64,000 nucleotides of DNA from Gautieria morchelliformis (lineage: Eukaryota > Basidiomycota > Agaricomycetes > Gomphales > Gomphaceae). The stretch is taken from positions 118,101 to 182,100 of the forward strand of contig WHVA01000206.1 in assembly GCA_015179125.1 (NCBI GenBank), written 5' to 3'. Shown here one piece after another: positions 34,701 through 45,442 of the stretch. Position 1 is the first letter of the stretch; the number at the start of each line of letters is the position of its first letter. Position numbers and translations under genes: made by a program. The notes below the pieces were generated by a model. It was not told the DNA's origin. It was given only the letters and a program-made list of their open reading frames with translations, and made no database searches.

Positions 34701-34880
34701 CCATTCCTAAGAAGATTTGGCATCACCCTGGACTTCTCAAGCCCAGGGACGATCTGTAAGGGGAACGAAATAATCCCCACAGGCAAGGTATCGTTCGATG
34801 ATAATGAGTCGACAAACGAAGGCAAGGGGCCAAGGGTGAGCAGGGTCACCCCGGCGCTGAAGCCAAACCTGGCTCATTGA
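31725..34880 (+). pseudogene. B2 gag and protease relic
   Basis: Tracks B1 gag with many stops and frame changes. It has the acidic N-terminal region (GEIVDLTAL), the glutamine/alanine-rich middle, the capsid-like block (about 33270-33800), and a decayed zinc knuckle in which CFEWGQPGHKKAEC has lost its second Cys (about 34000). The protease is near 34470 (LDSGSEG) and the GTPFLRRFGI segment at about 34700. Confidence 0.75.
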
Positions 34881-35046
34881 AGCCAGGAGGACGAGTTGCA
34901 TAACGACTTGTCCTTGAACTCCCCCTACAACTGTAGGGAGAGGCGCTCTCACCTGACGGTGAAAGTGATGGGGAAAAGAACGGCAGTCCCACGCGCTGCG
35001 GGACCTAATAGACGCACACAGTGCCTAATGGCTTCTAAGCCAACCA

Positions 35047-35738
35047 CCATCATCCTCACGGATGACGACATCCCTCACCTCCGTGAGGAATGGATGGAGA
35101 GAATCACTGACCTAGTCAGTGGAATCCCATTAGAACTCCCGCCACTGCGGGAGATCAACCATGAGATCAATCTCATTGACCCCAACAAACACATGCGGTA
35201 TCGACTACCGAAGTGCCCCGAACATTTCCGAGAGGAACTGTCCGCGAAGATAGAACGCTACTCCACTGCAAAGTGGTGGATCCTGGCAGTTGCACAACAG
35301 GCTGTACCCATGCTGTGCGTGCTGAAGAAGAATGGCACACTGTGAACTGTCTTCGATCTGCGCCAGCAGAACGAGAACACTGTGAAGGACGTTACGCCCT
35401 TCCCAGATCAGGATATCATCCGCAGCGACATGGCTTGCTGTCGATATTGCACGAAACTTGATATGTCTGAAGCATATGAGCAGATCTGGATTCATCCGGA
35501 TCACATAGCAAAGACTGCCTTTGCTACGATCCTTGGCACCTTCAGGAGCCAAGTAATACAGATGGGGTACTGCAATGCCCCATCAACATTACAATGGCTG
35601 ATGACAGCCATATTCCACGACTGCATAGGTCGCTTTGTCCATGTCTACATGGATGATATATTCATTTTCTCTCTCTCGATACAAGAGCATGAGGAGCACC
35701 TCTACATTGTCTTTGACAGACTGAGGAAGAACCACCTT
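35047..35738 (+). pseudogene. B2 reverse transcriptase, partial
   Basis: Reads from LREINHEINLID through the palm motifs and YMDDIFIF (35646-35669), so the catalytic Asp pair is intact here, unlike in B1. One stop (TGA) sits at about 35343 (GTL-stop-TVFDL). The frame ends at the inversion junction after the codons for LRKNHL. Confidence 0.8.
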
Positions 35739-38012
35739 GAAGATGTGGTCTGGGTGACTGTTGTCACTCGTGTCACTCTCATAGTAGTGCGACAGGCAGT
35801 CTGCTACCTTGTTCTCCACACCATCAACATGAATGGTGTTGAAGTTGAAATGGGATAGAAACTCCCACCATCTGACCTGGCGGTCAGACAGGCTCTACTG
35901 GGTCTCAAAATATTCGAGACCTTTGTGATCTGTGACGAGGGTGAACCTCCGTCCCAGCAGCTTATCCTCCCATTTCATGAGAGCCTCAAGCACCACAATT
36001 GTCTCATGCTCGTGAGTCCGGTAGTGTTGCTGAGCAACACTGAACTTCTTTGACAAGAAGCCAGCTGGCCGACAGGTTTTCCAGTCGGGGCCCTGGCCAT
36101 AGACTGTAGGGGAACGGCTGTTCAACCAGCCAAGGAAGGCTGCTCAACCAGCCCTAGTCTTTTCCTTTTTGTCTTGACAATATGTAAAAACACATTTGAA
36201 GAATTAACAGTATCTGTGTGCTGTTAATATAACTGGAGAAAGGCTTTTCAAACATTCCTCTAGTTATCTTATATTTTTCCTTATTTTTCCAAAGTCTCCA
36301 TGGCTCAAACTACCATTTTTCTGTCATTACAGAGTTGTGGATCCTCTAGCACCCACAACTCTGTTCCGGGCGCTCTATTTCAAACTCCGCCGGGCACCTC
36401 GGCGGTGGCCGCATTTTCGGGCTTATGGTCACCCAAGCACCCACAAGTCCGGCAGGATGGCTCTCTCAGTATTTCCAGCTGAGTCCCAAACAGTTGCTAT
36501 ATGCAGCCATAGCAACTGTGCAGCCTGCTTGGCTTCACCAAACAATGGGGATCATGGTCAGTCATGACAACTAGGCTGTACCAGGCTATGCTCAGCTGTG
36601 CTAAGCAGCGCTCTTAGTAATTATGGCTACAGAGCCCTAATTGGCTCAGAACTGCTTACTCAGCTTCTGAGTGCCAAATACATGGTTATCTGGAGATACA
36701 GCCTCAATGGCTCAACCAATCCAGGCACACCTTGGTGAGTCAGGAGTACATGACTCAGCCAAGCTGTGCTATGGCACATGACCCCTTTCAGTGAGTCATT
36801 CCTGACAAATCAAGCTCTGATTGGTAGGAAGCATGGTAGAGTCCCCTGGAAACAGCCAGTTTCTTCCAACCCTTTCTTCCACCTTCCACAAGCTTCTTCC
36901 CCCATTCCATTAATAGATAGAAGGTTCTACCTGCTTACTAAGCTCTTGTACATTACAATATAAAAGGAGGCCCTTTGCCTGCCCTTTGAGCAATCAATCT
37001 ACCCATCTTCTATCCTACACAGCTTGTGTGACTTGCACATCTTATCTAAGTTCCTAACCCGAACTAGAATACTACTCTTGCTTAGAGTAACTATTCTTAG
37101 TTAAGTAGTGGCTTTACTGCTTAGCCACTTAGCCTAACACGCTGGGTGAAACTCTACAGAGTGAGGTTGGCAATCGATTTTCTTGTCAATTAGCACTCCA
37201 ATACCCGAGACGAGCTGTTCAGTTGATTTTCCTGTTCAGTGACTTTCACAAGTAAAGTCAAGTTGTGCGCGAAAGCCACTTCACATTACTCTCTCGTTAT
37301 TGCAGTGCATTGACGTTGGTCGACCCAATCCACTTACAAACTCTCCTGCGGAGCCTATTCCCTCTTTATTAAAAGGAATACTCTTGGACCCCGATAGTGT
37401 CCTTGAACCTACACACTCTTTTAGTTTATTGTTCAGTGCAGCTAAAAAATGCATTGCCTTCTAGCTGTAATAACTTGGACTAGTTATTACACGGATTGCA
37501 ACCAAGGTACAAATATTAAATTATTTCCGGAGTTGTGCTGCTGCATTGAACCGGTATTCTACTAGTCGTGTAAATGACACGTTCTGATAGACTCAGGCGT
37601 TAGCAATAACACCAAAGTCTTGAAGGGTTCCAAAACATAGACTGCACCGACACCAGCTTTTGACCCGTCGGTGATAACCCAGAGTGGCTCTGGGCACCAT
37701 GCATTGATTTGACACAGGATCGGGGCCTTACAGGCCAACACCTTAATGCTTTGCCAGCATTTGTCTAGAAGTGGGGTCCATTCAAATGGACAATTGTTAC
37801 GCGCACAGCCCGACAAAGGGGTCGTGTATGCGCTAACATCTGGCATGTAATGTCCCAGGTATTGTACTAGCCCAAGGAAGCACTGGACGTCATTGAATGT
37901 CTGCGGCCTTCGCCACTCGCGAATGCATTGCATTTTGTCCTCATCGGTGTGTACACCTTGGCCATTGATGATGTGGCTGAGGCACTCCATTCGGATGGAA
38001 TAGAGGTCAACC
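35739..38012 (-). pseudogene. Inverted block of B2 pol (RT thumb and RNase H)
   Basis: On minus, 38012-37638 reads MECLSHIINGQ, CIREWRRPQTFNDVQ, FLGLVQYL and ITDGSKAGVGAVY. After the solo LTR, 36104-35739 reads VYGQGPDW, the SVAQQHYRTHEHE and LVTDHKGLEYFETQ RNase H blocks, and NKVADCLS. The two halves join at a 5-bp duplication, tagac. Confidence 0.8.
36105..37637 (+). mobile_element. Solo LTR, family F, copy 1
   Basis: 1533 bp, TGTAGGGGAACG at the start and TTCCAAAACA at the end, flanked by tagac at 36100-36104 and 37638-37642. No coding capacity. A TATA box (tataaaag, 36959-36966) lies 32 bp before caatcaatc (36991), and copy 2 repeats this arrangement. A single long LTR with its target duplication is the usual product of LTR-LTR recombination. 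Confidence 0.7.
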
Positions 38013-39055
38013 TTCTAAGACATGTTTCACCACCTCCCAGTGTGGTCTTCCTGGGTTCTGCATGAATTGTGCCAGGAACGACACAGTGAACGATATGTCT
38101 GGGCGCGTGCCCAAGGCCGTGTACATGAGTGACCCGATGGCCTCTCTATATGGTATGTTGTGCATGTCGTCGTACTAGCGAGGGGTGGAGGGGGACTGGG
38201 ACAAGGATAATCTGTGGTGGGGATCAAGTGGGGTGCCAAGCGGGTTCGTGTCCTGTAGATTGAACCTCTTTCTCGAGTATCTTTTGTACATATGCATGCT
38301 GCGAGAATGAAATTGTGCGTAGTGTGTGGTCCCGTTTCACCTCTATCCCCAGCAACCAGTGTAAATCCCCTATGCCATTTATCTTAAGGACGGTGCACAG
38401 CTCGTCCTTGAACTGCCAGATCACGTCCTTCGAATTGCCGGCCATGCTCAAGTCGTCGACGGCTGCTGCGACGATGAGGACGTCCTGTCCAGTGTACCTA
38501 TGGAATACTGTGTGCTCAACCTCGCAACGTGTGAATCCAAACCAGTACATGATGCCGCTCAGCATCTCATACCATTCCCTCCCGGACTGCTTCCGTCCAT
38601 AGATCGTGCAGTTGAGACGACATACATAGTGCTCCTTGCCAGGCGCTTCATACCTTTTTGGCTGGCACATGTAGACCGTCTCTGTGATCGGAGTGTTAAG
38701 GTATGCCCCATCTATATTGGTCTGCTTGAGTTCACAGTCATTTCTGACTGCGATTACTGTGATTATGTGTATGGCGGAGAGTTTGGCAGTGGGGCAGAAG
38801 GTTTCTGTGTAATCTATACCTTCTGCCTGTGTGAACCCTTGCACAATGAGCCTGGTCTTGTGGTTTATCACCTTACCATCCGCATCGTGTTTATAATGGA
38901 ATACAAGTTTGCTGCCAACGATGTTTATGCTGTCCGGGGTTCCACAAGGTCCCATGTCCTCAGCCTTGCATGCTGATCCAGCTCCCGTTTGATGGAAGTG
39001 TCCCAGTGCAGCCAATCTTCGCTGGAGCATACATCGTTGAGACTCATGGGGTTGA
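38013..39055 (-). pseudogene. Copia E reverse transcriptase and RNase H start
   Basis: Open for about 268 codons (39030-38224): NIVGSKLVFHYKHDADGKV, GIDYTETFCPTAKLS, the GRKQSGREWYEML block and AVDDLSMAGNS with the catalytic Asp pair. Downstream, shifted frames carry the YREAIGSLM-type and [13 protein letters not shown] segments. Closely parallels copia A 1640-2476 plus 10192-10300. Confidence 0.85.
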
Positions 39056-39163
39056 TGTTAGGGATCGTCCACAAAGTAGCTACCTATTTATGAACATTTA
39101 CTAGGTAGTTAATTAGTTTCAAATGTCCTCAAGAAAGGTTGTATTAATATTCCTATGCTACAC

Positions 39164-39463
39164 TGTGAGGGCAACACTAATGACGAAGCCACAACCTAAA
39201 GATACTCAAGGATATAGTGGCCGATACAAGGACAATAACCAACTGTGTAGTGGGTATCCTCAGAGATCAAGCTGAGGAAACGCCACCACACTGGCTACAG
39301 TCTTATAGCGCTGGCAAGGTTTACGTAATAGGGGAGGCGGAAACTTGTAGAAGGTTGTGGAAACTCGTGGAAGATGATAGAAACTCATAGAAGGTTATGG
39401 AAGGTGATGGAAACTCATGGAAGGAAATAGAAACTTGTGGAAGGAAACATGTGAACCCTGACA
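39164..39463 (-). repeat. Element C 3' LTR
   Basis: 300 bp, TGTGAGGG to CCCTGACA. Contains repeats of the form gaaactcatggaagg (39345-39440). Confidence 0.85.
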
Positions 39464-39499
39464 TCACCCCCCTCTCAATGCTTGTCGTCCCGACAAGCA

Positions 39500-40071
39500 C
39501 AGCTGCCACCTAGCCCCCAACATCCACCGAGACATCGTTTCCAAGTATGCCACAGGCGGGACCACCATCTCTCCTGGCCCTTCCCCTCCTGGTAGTGCAG
39601 GTCAATGATGAGCTCAGGGGGATTGGGGTCCATGGGCAAGTGCGGCCCTCGGAACCTTGCTCAATGTAGTCGCTCTCCTGCCATGTTACGGAAACACCGC
39701 CCCACCCAGCCTTCAAAAGTGTAGGGGGTTTCACAAGGGGGGGTGCCATTGTTGAGGAAGACAGGGTCACCAACGTAGTATGTGTTCTCTCATCTGTGTC
39801 GGGGTCTGAGGAATGCGAGTGCAGGGCGAGTGGGTGCCTGACTCTTCGCTGGTGTGAGGTCCTCAGAGCTGACGGACCACTTTGAAGACCATGCGACATC
39901 AAGATCATGGCAGTCAAGCATCCTTTGTAGCTTGGCTTCACTGGCTGCTCTGGATGACGAGAAGCCGGAGAAGTGCAGGAGGGTGGGATCGACACGTGAC
40001 ATGTTTGGCAGGTCAGAGAGGTTTTGGGTGAAGCTGGGGAGGGCAACAAGCTCAATGGCAGGCAAGGACAT
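39500..40071 (-). pseudogene. Element C ORF3, unknown function
   Basis: Between the chromodomain stop (40178) and the polypurine tract, a sense-strand ATG at 40071 opens 93 codons (MSLPAIELVALPSFTQNLSD..., SRAASEAKLQRML). After a frame change the reading continues with YYVGDPVFLNNGTPPC and YTFEGWVGRCF, then past one stop PPELIIDLHYQEGKGQERWW. Composition is protein-like across the breaks. No known domain recognised, and it is not obviously related to family-B ORF3. Confidence 0.4.
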
Positions 40072-40177
40072 GGTTGATGGATGTGGTGGGGTAGATGCAG
40101 TGGAAGTGAGCGGTCACAAGTGGAGAGGGGATATATAGCTTATCGGAATGAATTGGTTAGGCGGAGGCCAATATCGC

Positions 40178-43100
40178 TTATCTTTGGGGTTCTGGACCCT
40201 TGACATTATGAGTAGAAGCCCTGCCTGCTGTCCAGTCAAAGAGAGTTTGCCTGGAAGGTTCTGTGAAGTTCTGAAATCTCTGGAAGGGGAGGGACATGTA
40301 TGTGGCTGCTGAGATACGCTGAGGTGCCTCTGGGTTCTGCGTGTGAAATACCTTAACGAGTCGCTTTGCCCCAGAGACATCTTTCACCGGTAGCCAGAGA
40401 TCGTCAGCAGCTCCATAGCCCTTCCAGCGCACGAGATACTCCAACCTTCCACGGAACATCCTGCTGTCTAGAATCCTTTCAACTTCATATTCTTCGGCTC
40501 CATCCCATATGACAGGGAGGGGGGGGGTGGAGGGGGATGACGTTCAAGAATTGGGTCATCTTCATATGGCCAAAGCAGGACGACAGAGAACACTGGATAT
40601 GTGCGACCAAAGGATGCAGGAAGATTTAGACCATAGGCATTTCGTGAGACCACCTTATTAACAGTGTAGGGGCCTAGCCACTTGTGGTCTAGCTTCTTCA
40701 TTGGGCGAGTGGTTGTGATGTTTTGTGCATTGAGCCAAACCTTGTCACCAAGCTTATAAACTGGGGCTGCTTTATGGTGCACGTCATAGAAGCGTGCCAT
40801 ATCCTCTGCTGCCTTGGACAGGGCTGAACGAGCTTCCCTTGTGGCCGCTTCCATCCGCGTTGTGAACTCATCCAGGGCCTCAAGTCGAGTTTCCCGGACT
40901 GGTTCCAGTCCCAGCCTTGGATGTTGGCCACTGTCCAACATGAAGGGTGTAGTATGGGTTGAGGCATGGATTCGGTTGTTATAGGCAAACTTGGCCAAGG
41001 ATATCCATTCGAACCAATCATCCTGACACTGGTTGATGAATAGTCGAAGGTATTGCTCAATCTCCTGATTAACCCTTTCAGTCTGTCCATCAGTTTGGGG
41101 GTGATAAGCAGTAGAGGCAGCGACTTTGACACCAAGAAGTTTGTTCAGTTCACGCATGAACTGGGAGATGAACTGTGTGCCTCGATCACTGATGATTTCT
41201 TCAGGGAGCCCATGAAGTTTCCAAACATGATCACGGAAGAGTCGGGCGACTCCCACCGAGGTTACATCTGAAGTGGTGGGAATGACATGTGCATGCTTTG
41301 AGAGGCGATCAATGACAACAAGGAGAGCATCATAGCCATGACTGGTAGGCAGTTCTACAATCAAGTCAACAGACATAACCTGCCATCTATGGTCTGGGAT
41401 ACGGTTTGGTAGAAGCTTGCCAATGGGAGAAGCAGGGAAGGTTTTTGTCCGGTTGCACAAGTCACAGGCCTTCACGTATTTTGCGATGTAACGTCCCATC
41501 CCAGGCCACCAGTAACTCCAAGCAACTAGTTCAGTAGTTCCCCAACGACCAGGGTGACCGGTGAGAGGCATGTCATGGTGCGCTTTCACTATGCCATGTC
41601 GTAGTTTTGCATCAAGTGGCACGTACACTTTGTTGTGATAGAGGACAAGCCAGACCACTCTTCTCCTCGTAAATTTCCAGAGGAGCCCAGTTCTTCGAGA
41701 GCCTTGACAACCTTTTCATCCCGGTCTACACAGTTCCTTACTCAATTGAGGAAAGCATCACCTTCACCTGGGACTAACTGCGCGCCAGCCTCTGGGGGAT
41801 TCGCCTTGATGTGGAACAAGTCAGGGGTAAGTAAGACTTGATTTTGGTTGTCTTCCTCCCCCCGCTTATGATCCACGCGTCATGAGAGTGCATCAGGCTT
41901 GGCTGAATGATGACCAGGACGATGGATCAGCTCAAAATCAAAGCAAGAGAGGTAGAGTGACCAGCGTGCTTGACGACAGTTCATGTTTTGTGCAGTGCGG
42001 AAGTAGGTGAGATTCTGATGGTCATTGAGAATGTCAATCTCACCAACCGCAACCTTGTCCCATTGCATAGTCCTTGCTTCTGATCCAAATTGCGCAACAG
42101 CATCAGAGGCACTCCAGGCTTGACTTCCAAGCGAGCAGGAGGAAGACAGCCCATCTCTATGGAATTCAGATACTCCACAGGATACCGATCTGCATCGTCG
42201 GACTCTTCAATGGAATTTGCACAGTGCAAGACCTGAGCATCACCTGGAAACTCCCTAAACACCATGGAATTGATCTCATTGACCTCAGTGTTTCTGGCAC
42301 AGAGGATGGCACGCTCCAAAAAGTAATTGTCCTGGGCAGGGACATGATTGCCAATGCCAGGGTATATTTCCTGGATCAGATCTTCAATTCCAGGGCCACA
42401 AACCATGTGAGGAGGCAGTGAGAACGTATGATATAGTGGGAGATCCTTTCCCTGGCCCACATTCTGCAGCCATTCTGCAAACCTGGCTCTGTCAGGGTCA
42501 TTTCTCACCCGCATGTTCTCTGTCAGATGGAGGACCTTGATCTTTGGCCACAGATATGACTTCTGAAGGGTAGCTCCCACAATATCCTCCTTGGAGCCTT
42601 TAGGGACAATTGGGAGAGTCTGCTGAAAGTCACCTCCAAAGGCGACTGTGATGCCACCAAAGGGTCTGTCAGGCTGGTCAAGGAAATCCCTCAGTGTCCT
42701 GTCAATGGCCTCTATGGCATGGCGATGCTGCATTGCAGCCTCATCCCAGATGAGGAGACTGGCCTGTCTCAGCATGTCAGCCTTGTCAGAGTTCTTTTTG
42801 ATGGAGGAGAAAGAGCGCTCATGGACAGGAATGGGAATTCCAAGCATGCTATGAGAGGTTGTACCCTTAGTGAGGATAAGTGCAGCCATTGCAGATGAGG
42901 CTACTGCAATCACAATGAGGCTCTCCGCTCTACAGGAGTGGATTAGAGTGTTCCATGTGAATGATTTCCCAGCGCCACCTGAGCCAGTGACAAAAAACAT
43001 TTGTCCATCAGGTTTCCCATGAGCATCTCTGGTCAGTGCCGACCGTAATATCTGATCATGGGCAGACCTTTGCCCCTCATTCAGCTTAGGAACCTCCTCA

Positions 43101-45442
43101 TCAGCCTTTTCCCTCTCTTCAACAGCATCATAGTCCCTTTGCTCAGCTATGAACCTGTTTCCAATGAGGGCCTCCCACTCGCCTGCCACCCGGGGCATAT
43201 CATCAAAGCTGCTCAAGGACATTCCACCCTGCTGGAGGATTTTATCCAAGAGAAAGAGGCCAAAATCATAAACCTGATCGTCCTGTGGATCCTGCATACC
43301 ATGTCTGATTTGGAGCTGATGTCTGAGATCATCACATATGTGCTCCCTGAAGTGCTTCGTTCCCTCTAAGATGTGGTGCCATTCCTCTAATCCCCGAATC
43401 ACAGAAAGAAGCTCCTTGTCATGGATGGCATAGTTGCGTTCAGCATCATTGAGGCTTTTGGACACAAACCCCACAGGCCGCCATTTGCCATCATCACATA
43501 GCTGGGACAGTACTGCTCCTGTGGCATAGGCCGAGGCATCTGTTTCAAGACGGAAACGTTTGTCTTGATCAGGGAGGACAAGGATCGGTGTTGAGGTGAT
43601 GAGGAGTTTGAGCTTGTCAAAGGACGCTCGCTCTGGGCCATTCAGATCCCAAGACCATTGGGCATCCTGTTTTGTCAACTGGTTGAGGGGCTTTGCAATG
43701 TGTGAGAAGTCTTCCACAAATCGACGGTAGAAGTTGATGAAACCAAGGAATGATTTGACTTCAGTGACGTTACGTGGTATTGGCCAGTCCCGTACTCCTG
43801 CAACCTTGATTGGGTCCATGGCAACCTGTCCTTGAGAGAGGATGAGGCCGAGATACTCCACCTCTAGTTGCTCAAATAGGCATTTTTCAGGTTTGAGGTA
43901 CAGGTTGTTGGCCCGGAGGATTTCAAGGACACGTCATACAATCCTACGATGTTCTTCAAGCGACTCTGTGAAGATGAGAATGTCGTCCATGAACACCACC
44001 ACAACCCCTTCATCGATGAGACTCTTGAAGATGTCATTCATCATCGTCTGGAAGGTTGCTGTGCTGTTCGTGAGTCCAAAGAACATGACTAGAGAGGTTC
44101 ATACAGGCCCCTATTTGTCCGAAAGGCTGCCTTCCACTCATCTCCCTCTTTTATGTGTACATTATTATATCCCCAGCGAATGTCAAGCTTTGTGAAGTAT
44201 TTAGCCCTTCCAGCAGCAATTTTATTCATGATGTCTGGAACAAGGGGCAAAGGATAGGCATTCTTGATTGTTATATCATTGAGCTTCCGGTAGTCCTGCA
44301 CAAATCTAAGACTGCCGTCCTTTTTCTTCACAAAGAAGACTGGAGATGCCATAGGTGACTTGGAAGGACAGATAATATGGCTCTTCAGGTTCTCCTCAAG
44401 GAAGTTATCCAGTTCCCTTTGCTCAACCAGTGACCTTGGGTAAACCTTTGTGCTGAAGGGTTGTGCACCTGGAGTGAGCTCAATCGCATGGTCCCAGGGC
44501 TTTTGAGGAGGCAGTTGGTCAAATGACTCCTTAGAAAACACATCCTTGAACTCCTGGTATGGTTTAGGGACAAGGTCCTCGAAGGATCTGACTGGTGCAG
44601 ACTTGCTGGCCCATTCAGCAAGCTGTTGGGAGACAGTCCAGCCTGCGCCAATTGTTTCAGGACTCTCATTCACAAAGATGACAAAGGTCCTGTCTCCTTC
44701 TTCAAGTAGGGAGCGGGTGTACTGTATGGGAACCTCCTCTTGATCTACACTCTCTTCTGGAACAGTTTCGACTGTGGGCCCTCTGACAACAGGTCTGCCC
44801 CCACATGACTTGGGACAGCGTGTCATCTTCACATCTCCTGTACGCCAGTTAACTTCTGGGTTGTGTTCAACAAGCCATGTGTGACCAAGAATGATGGCAA
44901 GTTGTCCAAGGCTTGTGACAGAGAATGTGGCACGTTCCATATGATCCCCAAAGGTGCAAATGAGGTCGACTTCTTCCCTGATTGAGCCAGCCTCATTTAG
45001 GGTACCATCAATATTGTAGATGGGGATGGCACGGGGTAGGGGACGGGTCCGAAGTCTGTGTTCCCTTACAAACTCCACATCGATGAATATCCCTGTAGCA
45101 CCACTGTCAAGGAGGGAGTCAATTGCAAGTGGATGTCCTGTGTCAACGGAGTGGACCTTGAGAGGTACTTTGGTCATCAGTGGAGGTCAGCAGTACGGAC
45201 ATATAGAGGGATTGGAAGATTGCATTAGCAACTAGAGCGATGGGTTGGGTTTTTGGCATGGCTGGTTTGGTTTCAGTTCGATCAGGGGTAGGAGAAGGAT
45301 GCATCATATTGCCTGTGATCCCTATTGTACATGTTTCGAGAACTGAAAACCGATTCGTCGAGCGGGGCATGTCTTTCACCGCTGACTGGCCTAAAAACCC
45401 TTTCCCTCCTCTTGGACAGGGGCTTCTACCTTCTGTTTGCAT
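40178..45442 (-). pseudogene. Element C pol with embedded helicase
   Basis: The gag-pol junction frame carries NRFSVLE (about 45340). The protease has LDSGATG (residue 24 of the 45177-44089 frame). RT reads FTKLDIRWGY, then after a shift at 44089 the catalytic FMDDILIF (about 43995). A TGA at 43934-43936 stands for an expected Arg. The 43861-41981 frame holds the RT thumb and RNase H start, the helicase insert, then RNase H resumes as [14 protein letters not shown] (about 42030-41880). Integrase (41658-40468) has the HHCC finger, Asp in SVDLIVELP, Asp in SDRGTQF and Glu in QTERVNQ. After one shift the chromodomain (EYLVRWKGYG) ends at 40178. Confidence 0.85.
42041..43351 (-). CDS. Captured Pif1-like Helitron helicase fragment, in frame with RT
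   Basis: Residues about 171-607 of a 626-codon open frame. It begins [13 protein letters not shown] right after the RNase H residues LEGTKH. It has Walker A GSGGAGKS (residues 293-300), Walker B LIWDEA (370-375), the [14 protein letters not shown] and [10 protein letters not shown] motifs, and [19 protein letters not shown] near its end. These are hallmarks of the helicase half of the Helitron Rep-Hel protein, a 5'-3' DNA helicase. The C-terminal helicase motifs normally found after GLCNGTRL are missing, as is any Rep nuclease, so it is a truncated capture. There is no stop or frameshift in about 1.3 kb. Confidence 0.85.

Larger units (their letters stand above)
31386..38012 (+). mobile_element. 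Decayed family-B gypsy element B2 with internal inversion
   Basis: Begins with a family-B LTR (31386-31592) and follows B1 collinearly through gag and pol to about 35738. The segment corresponding to B1 58912-59640 then appears inverted (35739-36104 and 37638-38012). Integrase, ORF3 and the 3' LTR are missing. The inverted block carries a solo LTR (36105-37637). After 38012 the sequence is copia E. Confidence 0.82.

Noticed and set aside
37562-37637. C-terminal extension of the B2 pol frame (VLEPFKTL...)
   Set aside because: It is the end of the inserted family-F LTR, up to the tagac duplication, not element protein.
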